Shown: piece by piece, positions 32,187 through 40,257 of the stretch
Layout of the letters: every line of letters begins with the position of its first letter
How positions within the stretch are numbered: the first letter of the stretch is position 1
From: Devosia sp. A16
GTDB taxonomy: Bacteria > Pseudomonadota > Alphaproteobacteria > Rhizobiales > Devosiaceae
Length of the DNA stretch: 64,000 nucleotides
Direction: 5' to 3'
NCBI RefSeq assembly: GCF_001402915.1
Contig: NZ_CP012945.1
Location: forward strand, 2,643,501 to 2,707,500
Program-made: the position numbers and the translations under genes
Notes under the pieces: generated by a model
The model's database searches: none
The model's input: only the letters and a program-made list of their open reading frames with translations
What the model was told of the DNA's origin: nothing

Positions 32187-32552
32187 ATGTCGAATCCTAC
32201 CCTCGCCTCCCGCCTGCTGCTGGTCGCCGCTGGCCTTTGCGGCGCGCTTGGCGTCGCCGCGGCCGCCCGCGCCAGCCATGCCGGCGACGATAACCTCGGC
32301 ATCGCCGCAAACTTCCTCTTGCTGCATGCACCGGTGCTGATCGGGCTGAGCCTCATGGCGACGCGCATGGCTATTGCGGCGGGGGGCGTTCTGCTCGTCG
32401 GGTTGCTGCTGTTTGCCGGCGATCTCGCGGCGCGCTCGTTGCTCGGTGGGGCGCTGTTCCCGCTGGCCGCGCCGCTCGGTGGCGGCGGGCTGATCGTCGG
32501 CTGGCTGCTGGTGGTGCTGGCTGGAGTGGTGGGGTGGCGGCGCGCTGACTGA
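32187..32552 (+). CDS. DUF423 family membrane protein
   Basis: 121 residues with four membrane helices. Start ATG 32187 has GGAG eight bases upstream. The first helix (LLLVAAGLCGALGVAAAARA) followed by NFLLLHAPVLIGLSL and the closing APLGGGGLIVGWLLVVLAG are the DUF423 pattern (E. coli YgdD family). Function unknown. The stop is followed at once by the left end of the third MITE-like repeat. Confidence 0.82.
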   Translation: MSNPTLASRLLLVAAGLCGALGVAAAARASHAGDDNLGIAANFLLLHAPVLIGLSLMATRMAIAAGGVLLVGLLLFAGDLAARSLLGGALFPLAAPLGGGGLIVGWLLVVLAGVVGWRRAD

Positions 32553-32685
32553 TAGAGACGACCCCCTCCCATCCTCCCCCATGAAGGGGGAGGTGCCGGC
32601 CGGCGCGTCAGGCACGACCGAAGACCGAGCCTCGACTCTTCACCTCCCCCTTCATGGGGGAGGCCGGGAGGGGGCCGTCTGTTTC
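32551..32685. repeat. MITE-like intergenic repeat with GATAGAGACGGCCCCCTCCC ends, copy 3 (inverted)
   Basis: Same family as 21949-22083 and 29410-29545 but in the opposite orientation: the GTGAAGAGTCGAGG middle appears as CCTCGACTCTTCAC. The left end starts directly at the last bases of the DUF423 stop region. Confidence 0.8.
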
Positions 32686-32697
32686 GGCTCAATCCCC

Positions 32698-32728
32698 AAA
32701 AACAAAGGGCGACCCGCAGGCCGCCCTT
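32698..32728 (-). terminator. Intrinsic terminator of infC
   Basis: On the minus strand AAGGGCG pairs with CGCCCTT around a GCCTGCGGGT loop, followed by TGTTTTT. It begins 24 bp after the infC stop, so infC is the last gene of its transcript and rpmI is not read from it. Confidence 0.8.
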
Positions 32729-32752
32729 GTTCAACTCATGCTGCTGTCGCCC

Positions 32753-33289
32753 TCACTTCGGCGCCAGCACCATCACCATCTGGCGACCTTCCGAGCGCGG
32801 CGCGGATTCGACCTTGGCCTTGTCCTCGAGCTCGGCCTGCACCTTGACCAGCAACTGCATGCCCAGTTCTTGGTGCGCCATCTCGCGGCCGCGGAAGCGC
32901 ATCGTCACCTTGACCCGATCGCCGTCCTCGAGGAAGCGGTGCACCGCCTTCATCTTGGTCTCGTAATCGTGCGTGTCGATGTTCGGACGCAGCTGGATTT
33001 CCTTGACCTCGATCACCTTCTGCTTCTTGCGCGCCTCGGCGGCCTTCTTCTGGGCAGCATATTTGAAGCGCCCAAGATCGAGCATCTTGGCGACCGGCGG
33101 GACCGAATTCGGGGAAATGATGACGAGATCGAGTCCCTGCTCCTGCGCCTCGGCCAAGGCCTCACGCGTCCGCACGACGCCACGGTTGGCGCCTTCGGCA
33201 TCGATCAGCTGGACATCGGGGGAGGAGATATCTTCGTTGGATTGCGGCCCATCTTTCTGGGGCGCGACGGGTCTCATGGGACGACGAAT
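32753..33289 (-). CDS. infC: Translation initiation factor IF-3, with AUU start codon
   Basis: 178 residues from ATT 33289, or 174 from ATG 33277. I chose ATT because it gives the family N-terminus [15 protein letters not shown] and has GAAGGA nine to ten bases upstream. The ATG has no ribosome site. AUU starts in infC are known to let IF-3 repress its own synthesis by rejecting non-canonical codons. Conserved parts are [47 protein letters not shown] and [15 protein letters not shown], ending [11 protein letters not shown]. It is separated from rpmI-rplT by eight accessory genes. Confidence 0.97.
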   Translation of the reverse strand: MRRPMRPVAPQKDGPQSNEDISSPDVQLIDAEGANRGVVRTREALAEAQEQGLDLVIISPNSVPPVAKMLDLGRFKYAAQKKAAEARKKQKVIEVKEIQLRPNIDTHDYETKMKAVHRFLEDGDRVKVTMRFRGREMAHQELGMQLLVKVQAELEDKAKVESAPRSEGRQMVMVLAPK

Positions 33290-33474
33290 GGGAGGCGATC
33301 CTTCGATTGTTACCGGAGCGGCGGGAAATCGCGGCTAAAATCGTGCTGCGTCGGCCATAAGTCAACACCGGCAGAGACAAGAAACAGCACCGAGGCGCGG
33401 TTTGGTGACAAACTGTTGCCGCGAAGGCTAACGCAAGGCAAAACGCCGGCAACCGAGAGATGGAGTCGGCAGGC

Positions 33475-34278
33475 ATGGAACCCGCGGTTGAGTATCTGGA
33501 GGTGGGCGAAGGCAGCGCGGCGCGCCGCATCGCCATGCTGCGCCGCCCCGGCAGATCCCCCGGCATCTTCTGGCTCAACGGCTACCGCTCGGACATGCGG
33601 GGCACCAAGGCCACTGCGCTCGATACGTTCGGCGCCGAAAAGGGGCTTGCCGTCACCCGCCTCGATCATTCCGGCAATGGCCTGTCGGGTGGCGATTTTC
33701 TCGATGGCACGGTAAGCCGCTGGCTCGAGGAATCGCTGGCGGTGTTCGCGACGACCTCCGGGCCGCAGGTGATCGTCGGCTCCTCGCTCGGCGGCTGGCT
33801 GGCGCTGCTGCTGGCGCGCCAGCTGCGTCGGCAAGGGCAGGGCGACCGGATCAAGGCGCTGGTGCTGATCGCCCCGGCGGTGGATGCCACGGCCGAGCTG
33901 ATGACCAAGCGGATGACGAAGGCGCAACTGGCGGCGCTGAAGCGCGACGGCGTGGTGCAGCGGTCCTCGCAATATTCCACCGAACCATATCCCTATACGG
34001 CGAGGCTGATCGAGGATGGCAACCAGCATCACCTGATGTTCGGTCGCGGCATCGATGTCGGCGCGCCGGTGACCATCCTGCAGGGTGGCAAGGACCCTGA
34101 CGTGCCGCGCGAGCACGCCATGCGGCTGGTGCAGCACCTGCTCACCGACCCGGTGACCTTCACCCTGATCCCCGATGGCGATCATCGCCTGAGCCGGCCG
34201 GAGGACCTCGAGCTGCTGAAGGCAGCGGTAGAACGCGAAATCACCGCGCCGCCCGAGCAATTGGTGCTGGCGCTCTAG
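33475..34278 (+). CDS. Alpha/beta hydrolase
   Basis: 267 residues. The serine nucleophile is in GSSLGGWLALLLARQ, Asp in GGKDPDVPREHA and His in IPDGDHRLSRPED, giving the complete triad. FWLNGYRSDMRGTKA near the N-terminus supplies the oxyanion side, and DHSGNGLSGGDF follows. It resembles the palmitoyl-protein thioesterase-like/YheT-unrelated hydrolases of alphaproteobacteria. Substrate unknown. ATG 33475 has GGAG nine bases upstream. ATG 33460 adds five residues. Confidence 0.88.
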   Translation: MEPAVEYLEVGEGSAARRIAMLRRPGRSPGIFWLNGYRSDMRGTKATALDTFGAEKGLAVTRLDHSGNGLSGGDFLDGTVSRWLEESLAVFATTSGPQVIVGSSLGGWLALLLARQLRRQGQGDRIKALVLIAPAVDATAELMTKRMTKAQLAALKRDGVVQRSSQYSTEPYPYTARLIEDGNQHHLMFGRGIDVGAPVTILQGGKDPDVPREHAMRLVQHLLTDPVTFTLIPDGDHRLSRPEDLELLKAAVEREITAPPEQLVLAL

Positions 34279-34319
34279 CTGCCGACGCGCCAACCTCGGT
34301 ATAACGAGGGAAATCCGCA

Positions 34320-34658
34320 ATGACCGAGATCACCGACGATTACATGCGCGACATGCTGGGCAAAGCGCACCCATACAGTGTGCTGGTGCTGAAGAAGGGC
34401 CCGAACTACCAGACTGAGGGCGACCGCAGCATCATCTGGGAACACGGCCGCCGCAATTTTGCGCTGCGCGCCGCCGGCCAGCTTGCCGTGGTGGTACCTC
34501 TCGCCACCGAAACCGAAATGGCGGGGATCGGGCTCTTTACCACCGGCGTCGAGGAAACCCGTGCGCTGATGCTCGACGATCCCGCCGTCAAAACCGGCTG
34601 GCTAACTTTCGAAGTCTATGCGGGTCGCAGCTTTCCTGGTGACAGCCTGCCCGGTTAG
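34320..34658 (+). CDS. YciI-like small protein
   Basis: 112 residues. The pattern MRDMLGKAHPYSVLVLKKGPNY, IWEHGRRNFALRAAG, then ETRALMLDDPAVKTGWLTFEV fits the YciI ferredoxin-like fold, with the conserved His in EHGRRN and Asp in DDPAVK. It follows the hydrolase by 41 bp on the same strand and probably shares its transcript. Enzymatic role unproven. Confidence 0.75.
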   Translation: MTEITDDYMRDMLGKAHPYSVLVLKKGPNYQTEGDRSIIWEHGRRNFALRAAGQLAVVVPLATETEMAGIGLFTTGVEETRALMLDDPAVKTGWLTFEVYAGRSFPGDSLPG

Positions 34659-34694
34659 CTGGCTTACTTCAGGAAATCCTGCCGGGAGGCGCGC

Positions 34695-34994
34695 ATGTGC
34701 GGACTTGTCGATGACGAGATGACCTTCTGGGGCAGCACGAACTCGTCCCTATTCCTTACCGCGGCGGCCGCAAGGGCAGTGTGCGCCACGGCAACTAGGA
34801 AAGGGCGTGTGGTGTGGCGCATTGAGGGGGGCATCTGGCATCGCCCTGGGTTCGAGGCGCGGTTGGATGCGATCTGGGACAGCAAGTCGGACTTGGATAC
34901 TGCGTCGAACAACCGACTGGCCAGCCAGATGATCGCCGACGAAAACGAAGGCTGCGACACCTTCGTCATAACGCTGGAGCCGCTAGGGATCTAG
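34695..34994 (+). CDS. Hypothetical protein, 99 aa
   Basis: It starts at ATG 34695 with GGGAGG six bases upstream. The protein is soluble. Its middle reads GRVVWRIEGGIWHRPGFEARLDAIWDSKSD, rich in Trp and acidic residues, followed by IADENEGCDTFVITLEP. I do not recognise the family. Its composition recalls small immunity-type proteins, but no toxin gene is adjacent. The 3' end overlaps the convergent GNAT gene by four bases. GC content is lower than that of its neighbours. Confidence 0.5.
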   Translation: MCGLVDDEMTFWGSTNSSLFLTAAAARAVCATATRKGRVVWRIEGGIWHRPGFEARLDAIWDSKSDLDTASNNRLASQMIADENEGCDTFVITLEPLGI

Positions 34995-35644
34995 GCCGCG
35001 TTCAGCGGCGTCCTCTGCCGTCCGTCCGCATCGAAATTGCCCGGAGCGAGCCAGCGCTCGAATTCGGCCTTCCTCGCCGGCCATTCGCTGTCAAGCATCG
35101 AGAACCACGCCGTATCGCGGTTCTCGCCCTTCATGATCATGTGCTGGCGGAACAAACCTTCGTAGCTGAAGCCGAAGCGTCTGGCGGCGCGCTTCGACGG
35201 TTCGTTCCGGTCGTTGCACTTCCACTCGAAGCGGCGATAGCCGAGCTCATCGAAAATGTGGCGGGCGAACAGGTAGAGCGCTTCGGTGGCGCGCGGCGTG
35301 CGGGCGATCGCCGGTCCCCAGTAGATCGAGCCGATCTCGATGACGCCATGCTCCGGCACGATGCGCATCAGCGCCTGGCGGCCACCGGCCTTGCCGGTCG
35401 ATTTGTCGATGACGGCGAACAGCATCGGGTCGGCCTTACCCTCGACGCTCCGGATGAACGCCTCGGTGTCGGCCTGCGCCTTGGGCGCATAGTCGCCCAG
35501 ATAGGCGAAACGCTCGTCGCCATCGACGACGTTCGAAGCTTCGAACAGGTCCGGCGCGTGCGCCATCGTCAGCGGCTCGAGCCGCACGTAGCGGCCCTCC
35601 AGCACCACGCGCTGCGGTGCAGCAGCAGGCTTTGGAGCGCTCAT
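34991..35644 (-). CDS. GNAT family N-acetyltransferase (RimJ/RimL-like)
   Basis: 217 residues. RYVRLEPLTMAHAPDLFEA opens the fold, EIGSIYWGPAIARTPRATEALYLFARHIFDELGYRRFEWKCNDRNEPSKRAARRFGFSYEG gives the acetyl-CoA site and the NxPS/RAARRFGF pattern of the RimJ/RimL group. The ATG overlaps the stop of the upstream epimerase-like gene (ATGA), so it is in one operon with it and queG. Substrate unknown. Confidence 0.9.
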   Translation of the reverse strand: MSAPKPAAAPQRVVLEGRYVRLEPLTMAHAPDLFEASNVVDGDERFAYLGDYAPKAQADTEAFIRSVEGKADPMLFAVIDKSTGKAGGRQALMRIVPEHGVIEIGSIYWGPAIARTPRATEALYLFARHIFDELGYRRFEWKCNDRNEPSKRAARRFGFSYEGLFRQHMIMKGENRDTAWFSMLDSEWPARKAEFERWLAPGNFDADGRQRTPLNAA

Positions 35645-36513
35645 TGCCGGCCTTTCCAGATGGCGTCGAGACCTTCGCGATAAGTCGGATAGAGCAGGTC
35701 TGCGCCGAGCGCGGCCAGCACTTTCTTCGACGAAACGCGCTTGTTATCGGAATAAAAACTCCGCGCCATCGGCGTCATCTCGGCCGTCTCGAACGGCACT
35801 TCGGGCGGCGGCTCGATCCCCATGATATGCGCGGCATAGGTGACCAGATCCTGCGGTGGCGCCGGCTCGGTATCGGCGAGGTTGTAGGTGCCGTCGAGGT
35901 CGCTGAGCGCGGCGCGCGCCGTGATGCGGCCGATATCGGCGACATGAATGCGGTTGAACACCTGCCCGGCCTTGACGATCCGGCGCGCCGTGCCTTCGCG
36001 CAGCTTGTCGAAGGCCGAGCGGCCGGGCCCGTAAATGCCGGCCAGCCGCACGATGAACAGCGGCACCCCGCGTTCCCTCGCGTAGGCGCGCCATGCCGCC
36101 TCGGCCTCGACCCGCTGCTTGGAGCGGATGTTGATGGGGCGGGTGGGCGCGTCTTCATCGATCCATTCGCCGCCGAAATCGCCGTACACTCCGACCGTGG
36201 AGAAATAGCCGATCCATTCGAGGTTTGGCGCCGCGTCGAGGTCGGCGCGATGCAGGTTCAGCGCTGCGTCGCCGCGCTCGTCCGGCGGGATCGAGAGGAT
36301 GACGTGCGTCGCCGCCCGCAGGTCTTCGCTCAGCGTCGTGCCCGGCACTTCGCCGTCGAATACGTGGATGCGGTAGGCCGAGTCGGCTTCCGACTCGGCG
36401 GCTTCGGCGCTGCGGGTGGTGCCGGCGACAGGAATTTCGGGATCAGCCAGCAGGTGCAGGGCGCGGGCAGTGGCGCGTGAAGAATATCCCATGCCGAAAA
36501 AGAACAGGCGCAT
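35641..36513 (-). CDS. NAD-dependent epimerase/dehydratase-like protein (YeeZ type)
   Basis: 290 residues, atypical short-chain dehydrogenase. The nucleotide loop reads FFGMGYSSRATAR, then YFSTVGVYGDFGGEWIDEDAP with the catalytic-type Tyr followed by SKQRVEAEAAW. It ends VLAALGADLLYPTYREGLDAIW, as in the YeeZ/COG0451 group. I chose ATG 36513, 13 bases after the queG stop. It is the second gene of queG-SDR-GNAT. Function unknown. Confidence 0.85.
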   Translation of the reverse strand: MRLFFFGMGYSSRATARALHLLADPEIPVAGTTRSAEAAESEADSAYRIHVFDGEVPGTTLSEDLRAATHVILSIPPDERGDAALNLHRADLDAAPNLEWIGYFSTVGVYGDFGGEWIDEDAPTRPINIRSKQRVEAEAAWRAYARERGVPLFIVRLAGIYGPGRSAFDKLREGTARRIVKAGQVFNRIHVADIGRITARAALSDLDGTYNLADTEPAPPQDLVTYAAHIMGIEPPPEVPFETAEMTPMARSFYSDNKRVSSKKVLAALGADLLYPTYREGLDAIWKGRQ

Positions 36514-36526
36514 CTCGGACGTAACT

Positions 36527-37678
36527 CTAGTTTGCGCGCGCCGGCTGGACGACCGCGCTCCACTCTGCCTGGACGCTGATGTCGCCTTCATCGGGCAAAA
36601 ACGCAAGCGCCAGTGCGTCCGCGCGCGCTTTCGTCACAAGCCGCCTGACCGCCCACACCGCGGCGCCGCGGATCAGCGGCTCGGGGTCGCGCAGTCGCGC
36701 CTCGGCCAGCGGGGCCAACGCCGAGTCGCCGGAATTGCCGATGGCGATAAGCACGTTCCTCAGGAACCGGGCATGCCCGATGCGCTTGATTGGCGAGCCG
36801 GCGAACAGGCTGCGGAAGCCGGCATCGTCGAGCTGCACCAGATCGGCAAGGGCAGGCGACTTGAGCTCCTCGCGGGCCCTGAGTTTCATCTCATGGGTCG
36901 CCGAGGCGAACTTGTTCCACGGGCAGACCGCGAGGCAATCGTCGCAGCCATAGATGCGGTTACCCATCGGCGCGCGGAATTCCAGCGGGATCGGGCCGGG
37001 ATGCTCGATATTGAGGTAGCTGAGGCAGCGCCGGGCATCGAGCTGGAACGGCGCCGGGAAGGCGCTGGTGGGGCAGATATCGAGGCAGCGCCGACAACTG
37101 CCGCAGCTCTCGGCATGCGGCGCGTCGGCCGGCAGCTCGGCGGCGGTGAAGATGGCGCCGAGAAACAGCCACGAGCCGTGCTCGCGACTGACCAGCACCG
37201 TATGCTTGCCCTGCCAGCCGATGCCCGCTGCCTCGCCCAGCGGCTTTTCCATCACCGGGGCAGTGTCGACGAACACCTTCACTTCGGCGCCGGTGCGGCG
37301 GTTCAACAGCCCCGCCAGCTCCTTGAGCTTGCCCTTGATGATGTCGTGGTAGTCGCGGTTGCGGGCATAGACCGAGATGTTGCCCGCCGAGCGCTGCTTC
37401 AGGTCGGCGATCGGGTCGCTGTCCGGCCCGTAGTTCATCCCGACCACGATCACCGACCGTGCCTCCGGCCACAAGGCCTCGGGCGAGCCGCGTCGCTCGG
37501 CGGTCTCGGCCATCCACGCCATCTCGCCGTGCCAGTCGCGCTGGAGAGCGATGTCGAGCTTTTCCGGCAGGTCGGGGCGTGCGTCGGCGCGCGCCACGCC
37601 GAAAGCTTCGAAACCCAGGGCTCTGGCGCGGTTCCGCAGTTCGGCGAGGAGGGGGATCTGGTCGTGCGCTGCTCTCAC
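36527..37678 (-). CDS. queG: Epoxyqueuosine reductase QueG
   Basis: 383 residues. This is the cobalamin- and Fe-S-dependent enzyme that makes the last step to queuosine in tRNA. The double [4Fe-4S] ferredoxin part is visible: CGSCRRCLDICPTSAF and CDDCLAVCPWNKFA. The HEAT-like C-terminal repeat (LRDPEPLIRGAAVWAVRRL) is also typical. The catalytic Asp lies in VDTAPVMEKPLGEAAGIGW. The start GTG 37678 (VRAAHDQIPLLAE) is preceded by GGGGATGACCCT, which belongs to the intergenic repeat at 37680-37757, so the repeat may supply its ribosome site. Confidence 0.95.
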   Translation of the reverse strand: MRAAHDQIPLLAELRNRARALGFEAFGVARADARPDLPEKLDIALQRDWHGEMAWMAETAERRGSPEALWPEARSVIVVGMNYGPDSDPIADLKQRSAGNISVYARNRDYHDIIKGKLKELAGLLNRRTGAEVKVFVDTAPVMEKPLGEAAGIGWQGKHTVLVSREHGSWLFLGAIFTAAELPADAPHAESCGSCRRCLDICPTSAFPAPFQLDARRCLSYLNIEHPGPIPLEFRAPMGNRIYGCDDCLAVCPWNKFASATHEMKLRAREELKSPALADLVQLDDAGFRSLFAGSPIKRIGHARFLRNVLIAIGNSGDSALAPLAEARLRDPEPLIRGAAVWAVRRLVTKARADALALAFLPDEGDISVQAEWSAVVQPARAN

Positions 37679-37679
37679 A

Positions 37680-37757
37680 GGGTCATCCCCGCGACAGCGG
37701 GTATCTCCGTTTGCGGCGTCGCGGGAAAGCCGAGGTTCCCGCCTCTGCGGGGAACGA
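37680..37757. repeat. Inverted repeat of the CCCGCGAAAGCGGG family, copy 1
   Basis: GGTCATCCCCGCGACAGCGGG at left and CGAGGTTCCCGCCTCTGCGGG at right flank TCCGTTTGCGGCGTCGCGGG. Related copies are at 42288-42371 and 47338-47420, sharing the (C)CCGCGAAAGCGGGGCCTCCGTTTGC core. Confidence 0.7.
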
Positions 37758-37788
37758 CACCTGCCGCAAGGATAGCACAGGGATGGGG

Positions 37789-38466
37789 CTAGAAGTCCAA
37801 GTCCGCATATCCCGCGGCGGCCGGCATGCCGACGACGCGATCGTTGAGCAGCGTGCGGAAGGCCGGGCGCGACTTGATGCGGGCGTACCATTGCCGGGTT
37901 TCCGGCGAGGTGTCCCATTGCACGTCGCCCAGGTAATCGAGGCTGGAGAGGTGCGCCGCGAGAGCGAAGTCGGCGAGCGTCATGGCGCTGCCCGCCATCC
38001 AGTGCCGGGTCGCGAACAGCCAGTTGAAATAGTGCAGGTGCTCGGCGAGGTTGGCCTTGGCGACCCGCAGCACGCCGGGTTCCGGGGTCATGCCGCGCTG
38101 GTCGCGCTTGACGATCTTTTCCTCGAGAATGTAGCGCGTCACCTCGTCATTGAGCTTGACCAGCACCCATTCGAGCAGCCGCCACATCTCGTTGCGGTCG
38201 GCCACGTGGGTAGGGAACAACCCGTCCACCGCTGCCGGCACATAGCGGTCCTCGATCGCATGGATCACCGCCAGGGTGCCGACCACCGGCAGTTCACCGT
38301 TCTCCAGCAGGATCGGCACCGTCGCTGCCGGGTTGATCTCCAACAGCCCGGGATCGCGCGTCCAGGGTTTGATGTCCTCGAGGTCGACGCTGACGCCGTA
38401 TTCGGCAAACATCAGCCGGGCGAGGCGGGAGGAGGGGTCTAGCCTGTGCTGGAGCAACCGGGGCAT
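37789..38466 (-). CDS. fzlA: FtsZ-localised protein FzlA, glutathione S-transferase-like
   Basis: 225 residues. N-terminal thioredoxin-like GST domain (HRLDPSSRLARLMFAEYGVSVDLEDIKPW, NPAATVPILLENG), C-terminal helical domain, and the end GYADLDF that marks the FzlA group of alphaproteobacteria. FzlA binds FtsZ filaments and is needed for constriction in Caulobacter and for polar growth and division in Agrobacterium. It is divergent from uppP, whose product supplies the lipid carrier for peptidoglycan, a sensible neighbour. Gene order uppP/fzlA/queG is common in Hyphomicrobiales by my recollection. Confidence 0.9.
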   Translation of the reverse strand: MPRLLQHRLDPSSRLARLMFAEYGVSVDLEDIKPWTRDPGLLEINPAATVPILLENGELPVVGTLAVIHAIEDRYVPAAVDGLFPTHVADRNEMWRLLEWVLVKLNDEVTRYILEEKIVKRDQRGMTPEPGVLRVAKANLAEHLHYFNWLFATRHWMAGSAMTLADFALAAHLSSLDYLGDVQWDTSPETRQWYARIKSRPAFRTLLNDRVVGMPAAAGYADLDF

Positions 38467-38563
38467 GCGGTGAAACGATCCTTGCCGATCCTTGGCGGGC
38501 CGGGGCAAATCGCGCTAGATGCGACGCTTGCCGCCCTTCTGGTGAGATGAGTTAGGGGATCAG

Positions 38564-39376
38564 ATGAACGCCGATCAAGGTCTTTTTGTGCCGCTGATCC
38601 TTGGGATTATCGAGGGCCTTACCGAATTCCTACCGGTCTCCTCGACCGCCCATATCCTGCTGGCCGGGCACTTCCTGGGCTTCAACAGTCCGGGCCGGGT
38701 GTTCGAGGTGCTGATCCAGTTGGGCGCCATCCTCGCCATCCTGGTGGTATATTTCCAGCGCCTGCTCGGCATCGCCAAAGATGCCATCGCCAGGAAACCC
38801 GGGGCTCTGCGCTTCATTCTCGGGGTCGTCCTCGCCTCGTTCCCGGCGGCCATCGCCGGCGTGCTGCTGCACGATTTCATCAAGACGGTAATCTACGAGA
38901 CCCCGGTAGTGTTCTGCGTCTCGCTGATCGTCGGCGGCATCATCCTGCTCTATGTCGACCAGCTCAAGCTCACCCCGAAGTACACCGATATCTACAATTA
39001 TCCGCCGCTGCTCTGCCTCTATATCGGGCTGTTCCAGATGCTGGCGCTGATCCCCGGGGTGTCGCGTTCGGGCTCGACCATCGTCGGCGCGCTGCTGCTC
39101 GGCACCGACAAGCGCTCGGCGGCCGAGTTCACCTTCTTCATCGCCATGCCGATCATGGGCGGGGCGTTTCTCTACGATCTCTACAAGAGCCGCGAGTTCA
39201 TCACCGCCGAACTCGGCGCCGCGGTGATCATCGGCTTCGCCGCCGCCTTCGTCACCGCATTCTTCGTGGTGCGGTACCTGCTCGACTACATCTCCCGGCA
39301 CGGCTTCGCCATCTTCGCCTACTGGCGCATCTTCGTCGGCGCCATCGGGCTATGGGGGATTTTGCTGTTTGGGTGA
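38564..39376 (+). CDS. uppP: Undecaprenyl-diphosphatase UppP (BacA)
   Basis: 270 residues with eight membrane helices. Catalytic motifs are [16 protein letters not shown] (residues 16-30) and [20 protein letters not shown]. It dephosphorylates undecaprenyl diphosphate to recycle the lipid carrier for peptidoglycan and other envelope polymers at the inner membrane. A pair of palindromic repeats follows the stop after 30 bp. Confidence 0.97.
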   Translation: MNADQGLFVPLILGIIEGLTEFLPVSSTAHILLAGHFLGFNSPGRVFEVLIQLGAILAILVVYFQRLLGIAKDAIARKPGALRFILGVVLASFPAAIAGVLLHDFIKTVIYETPVVFCVSLIVGGIILLYVDQLKLTPKYTDIYNYPPLLCLYIGLFQMLALIPGVSRSGSTIVGALLLGTDKRSAAEFTFFIAMPIMGGAFLYDLYKSREFITAELGAAVIIGFAAAFVTAFFVVRYLLDYISRHGFAIFAYWRIFVGAIGLWGILLFG

Positions 39377-39406
39377 GCCTTGACCTCTTGGGCCGGTGCG
39401 GGCTGA

Positions 39407-39515
39407 CCCCCACCCCTGTCCCCTCCCCCTAAGAATGGGGAGGGGGACCAAGACACGGATGTCAGTGCAGGCGTCTCCCTCCCCCTGTTTGAGGGGGAGG
39501 GGACAGGGGTGGGGG
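39407..39515. repeat. Paired palindromic intergenic repeat (CCCCACCCCTGTCCCCTCCC family)
   Basis: CCCCCACCCCTGTCCCCTCC at left is the inverse of GGGGACAGGGGTGGGGG at right, around hairpins and the CTCCCTCCCCCTGTTTGAGG block. Same family as 8635-8738 and 63657-63758. It separates convergent uppP and cutC. Confidence 0.7.
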
Positions 39516-39531
39516 CAGCCCGCACCGGATC

Positions 39532-40257
39532 TCATGTAAGCGCCAGCGCCGCCTTGAACGCCCGCACCACGGCCCGGTCGGTGCGCCGGCGGGTTTCCGC
39601 GGCAAAGCCCAGCCGCACCGCCGGGGCACTGCTGGCCGGACCCGGTGAGGCGCATGAGCTGTGCACCTCGTCGACGGGGACCGCGGCGAGCAGCGCTTCG
39701 ACATTGTCGGGCGTCAGCCCCGAGCCGGCCATGACCTTGATCCGGCCACGCGCCGTGGCGAGCACGGTCGCGATGTTGTCGACCCCGTCGAGCGCCACAT
39801 GCACGCCGCCCGAGGTGAGGATGCGCTCGAACCCCAGCGCGAACGCCGCTTCCGTCGCCTCGGCGAAATCCGGCACCAGGTCGATGGCGCGGTGCAGCGT
39901 CGAGCCGAGCCCCTCCGCCTGCTGCATCAGCCGGCCCAGCACCTTGAGGTCGAGCTCACCGTTCGGCCGCGACGCGCCCAGCACCACGCCGGCAAGACCG
40001 GCGGCGCGGATCGCGTCGATGTCGCCGAGCATGGCGTCCACATCGGCATCGTCCGAGACGAAGTCGCCGCTGCGCGGCCGGACAATGGCATAGACCGGGA
40101 TCGGCGCGGCCGCCGCGAGCCGCATCAGCCCGGCGGACGGGGTCAGCCCGCCCAGTTCGAGCCCGGAACACAGTTCGATCCGGTCGCCGCCGCCGGCAAT
40201 GGCGGCTTTGAGGCTCTGCGGATCGGCGACGCAGACTTCAAGCAGGCGACGGGTCAC
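39532..40257 (-). CDS. cutC: CutC family protein
   Basis: 241 residues, TIM-barrel of the CutC family. The N-terminus LLEVCVADPQSLKAAIAGGGDRIELCSGLELGGLTPS is diagnostic. MVGADHRVxxHRAID-type elements appear as LGSTLHRAIDLVPDF, then ILTSGG and KVMAGSGLTPDNV. CutC was named for copper homeostasis in E. coli, but the evidence is weak and an enzyme role is possible. The GTG start overlaps the stop of the ROK kinase gene (GTGA), so the two are translated together. That coupling points to amino-sugar metabolism rather than copper. Confidence 0.92.
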   Translation of the reverse strand: MTRRLLEVCVADPQSLKAAIAGGGDRIELCSGLELGGLTPSAGLMRLAAAAPIPVYAIVRPRSGDFVSDDADVDAMLGDIDAIRAAGLAGVVLGASRPNGELDLKVLGRLMQQAEGLGSTLHRAIDLVPDFAEATEAAFALGFERILTSGGVHVALDGVDNIATVLATARGRIKVMAGSGLTPDNVEALLAAVPVDEVHSSCASPGPASSAPAVRLGFAAETRRRTDRAVVRAFKAALALT

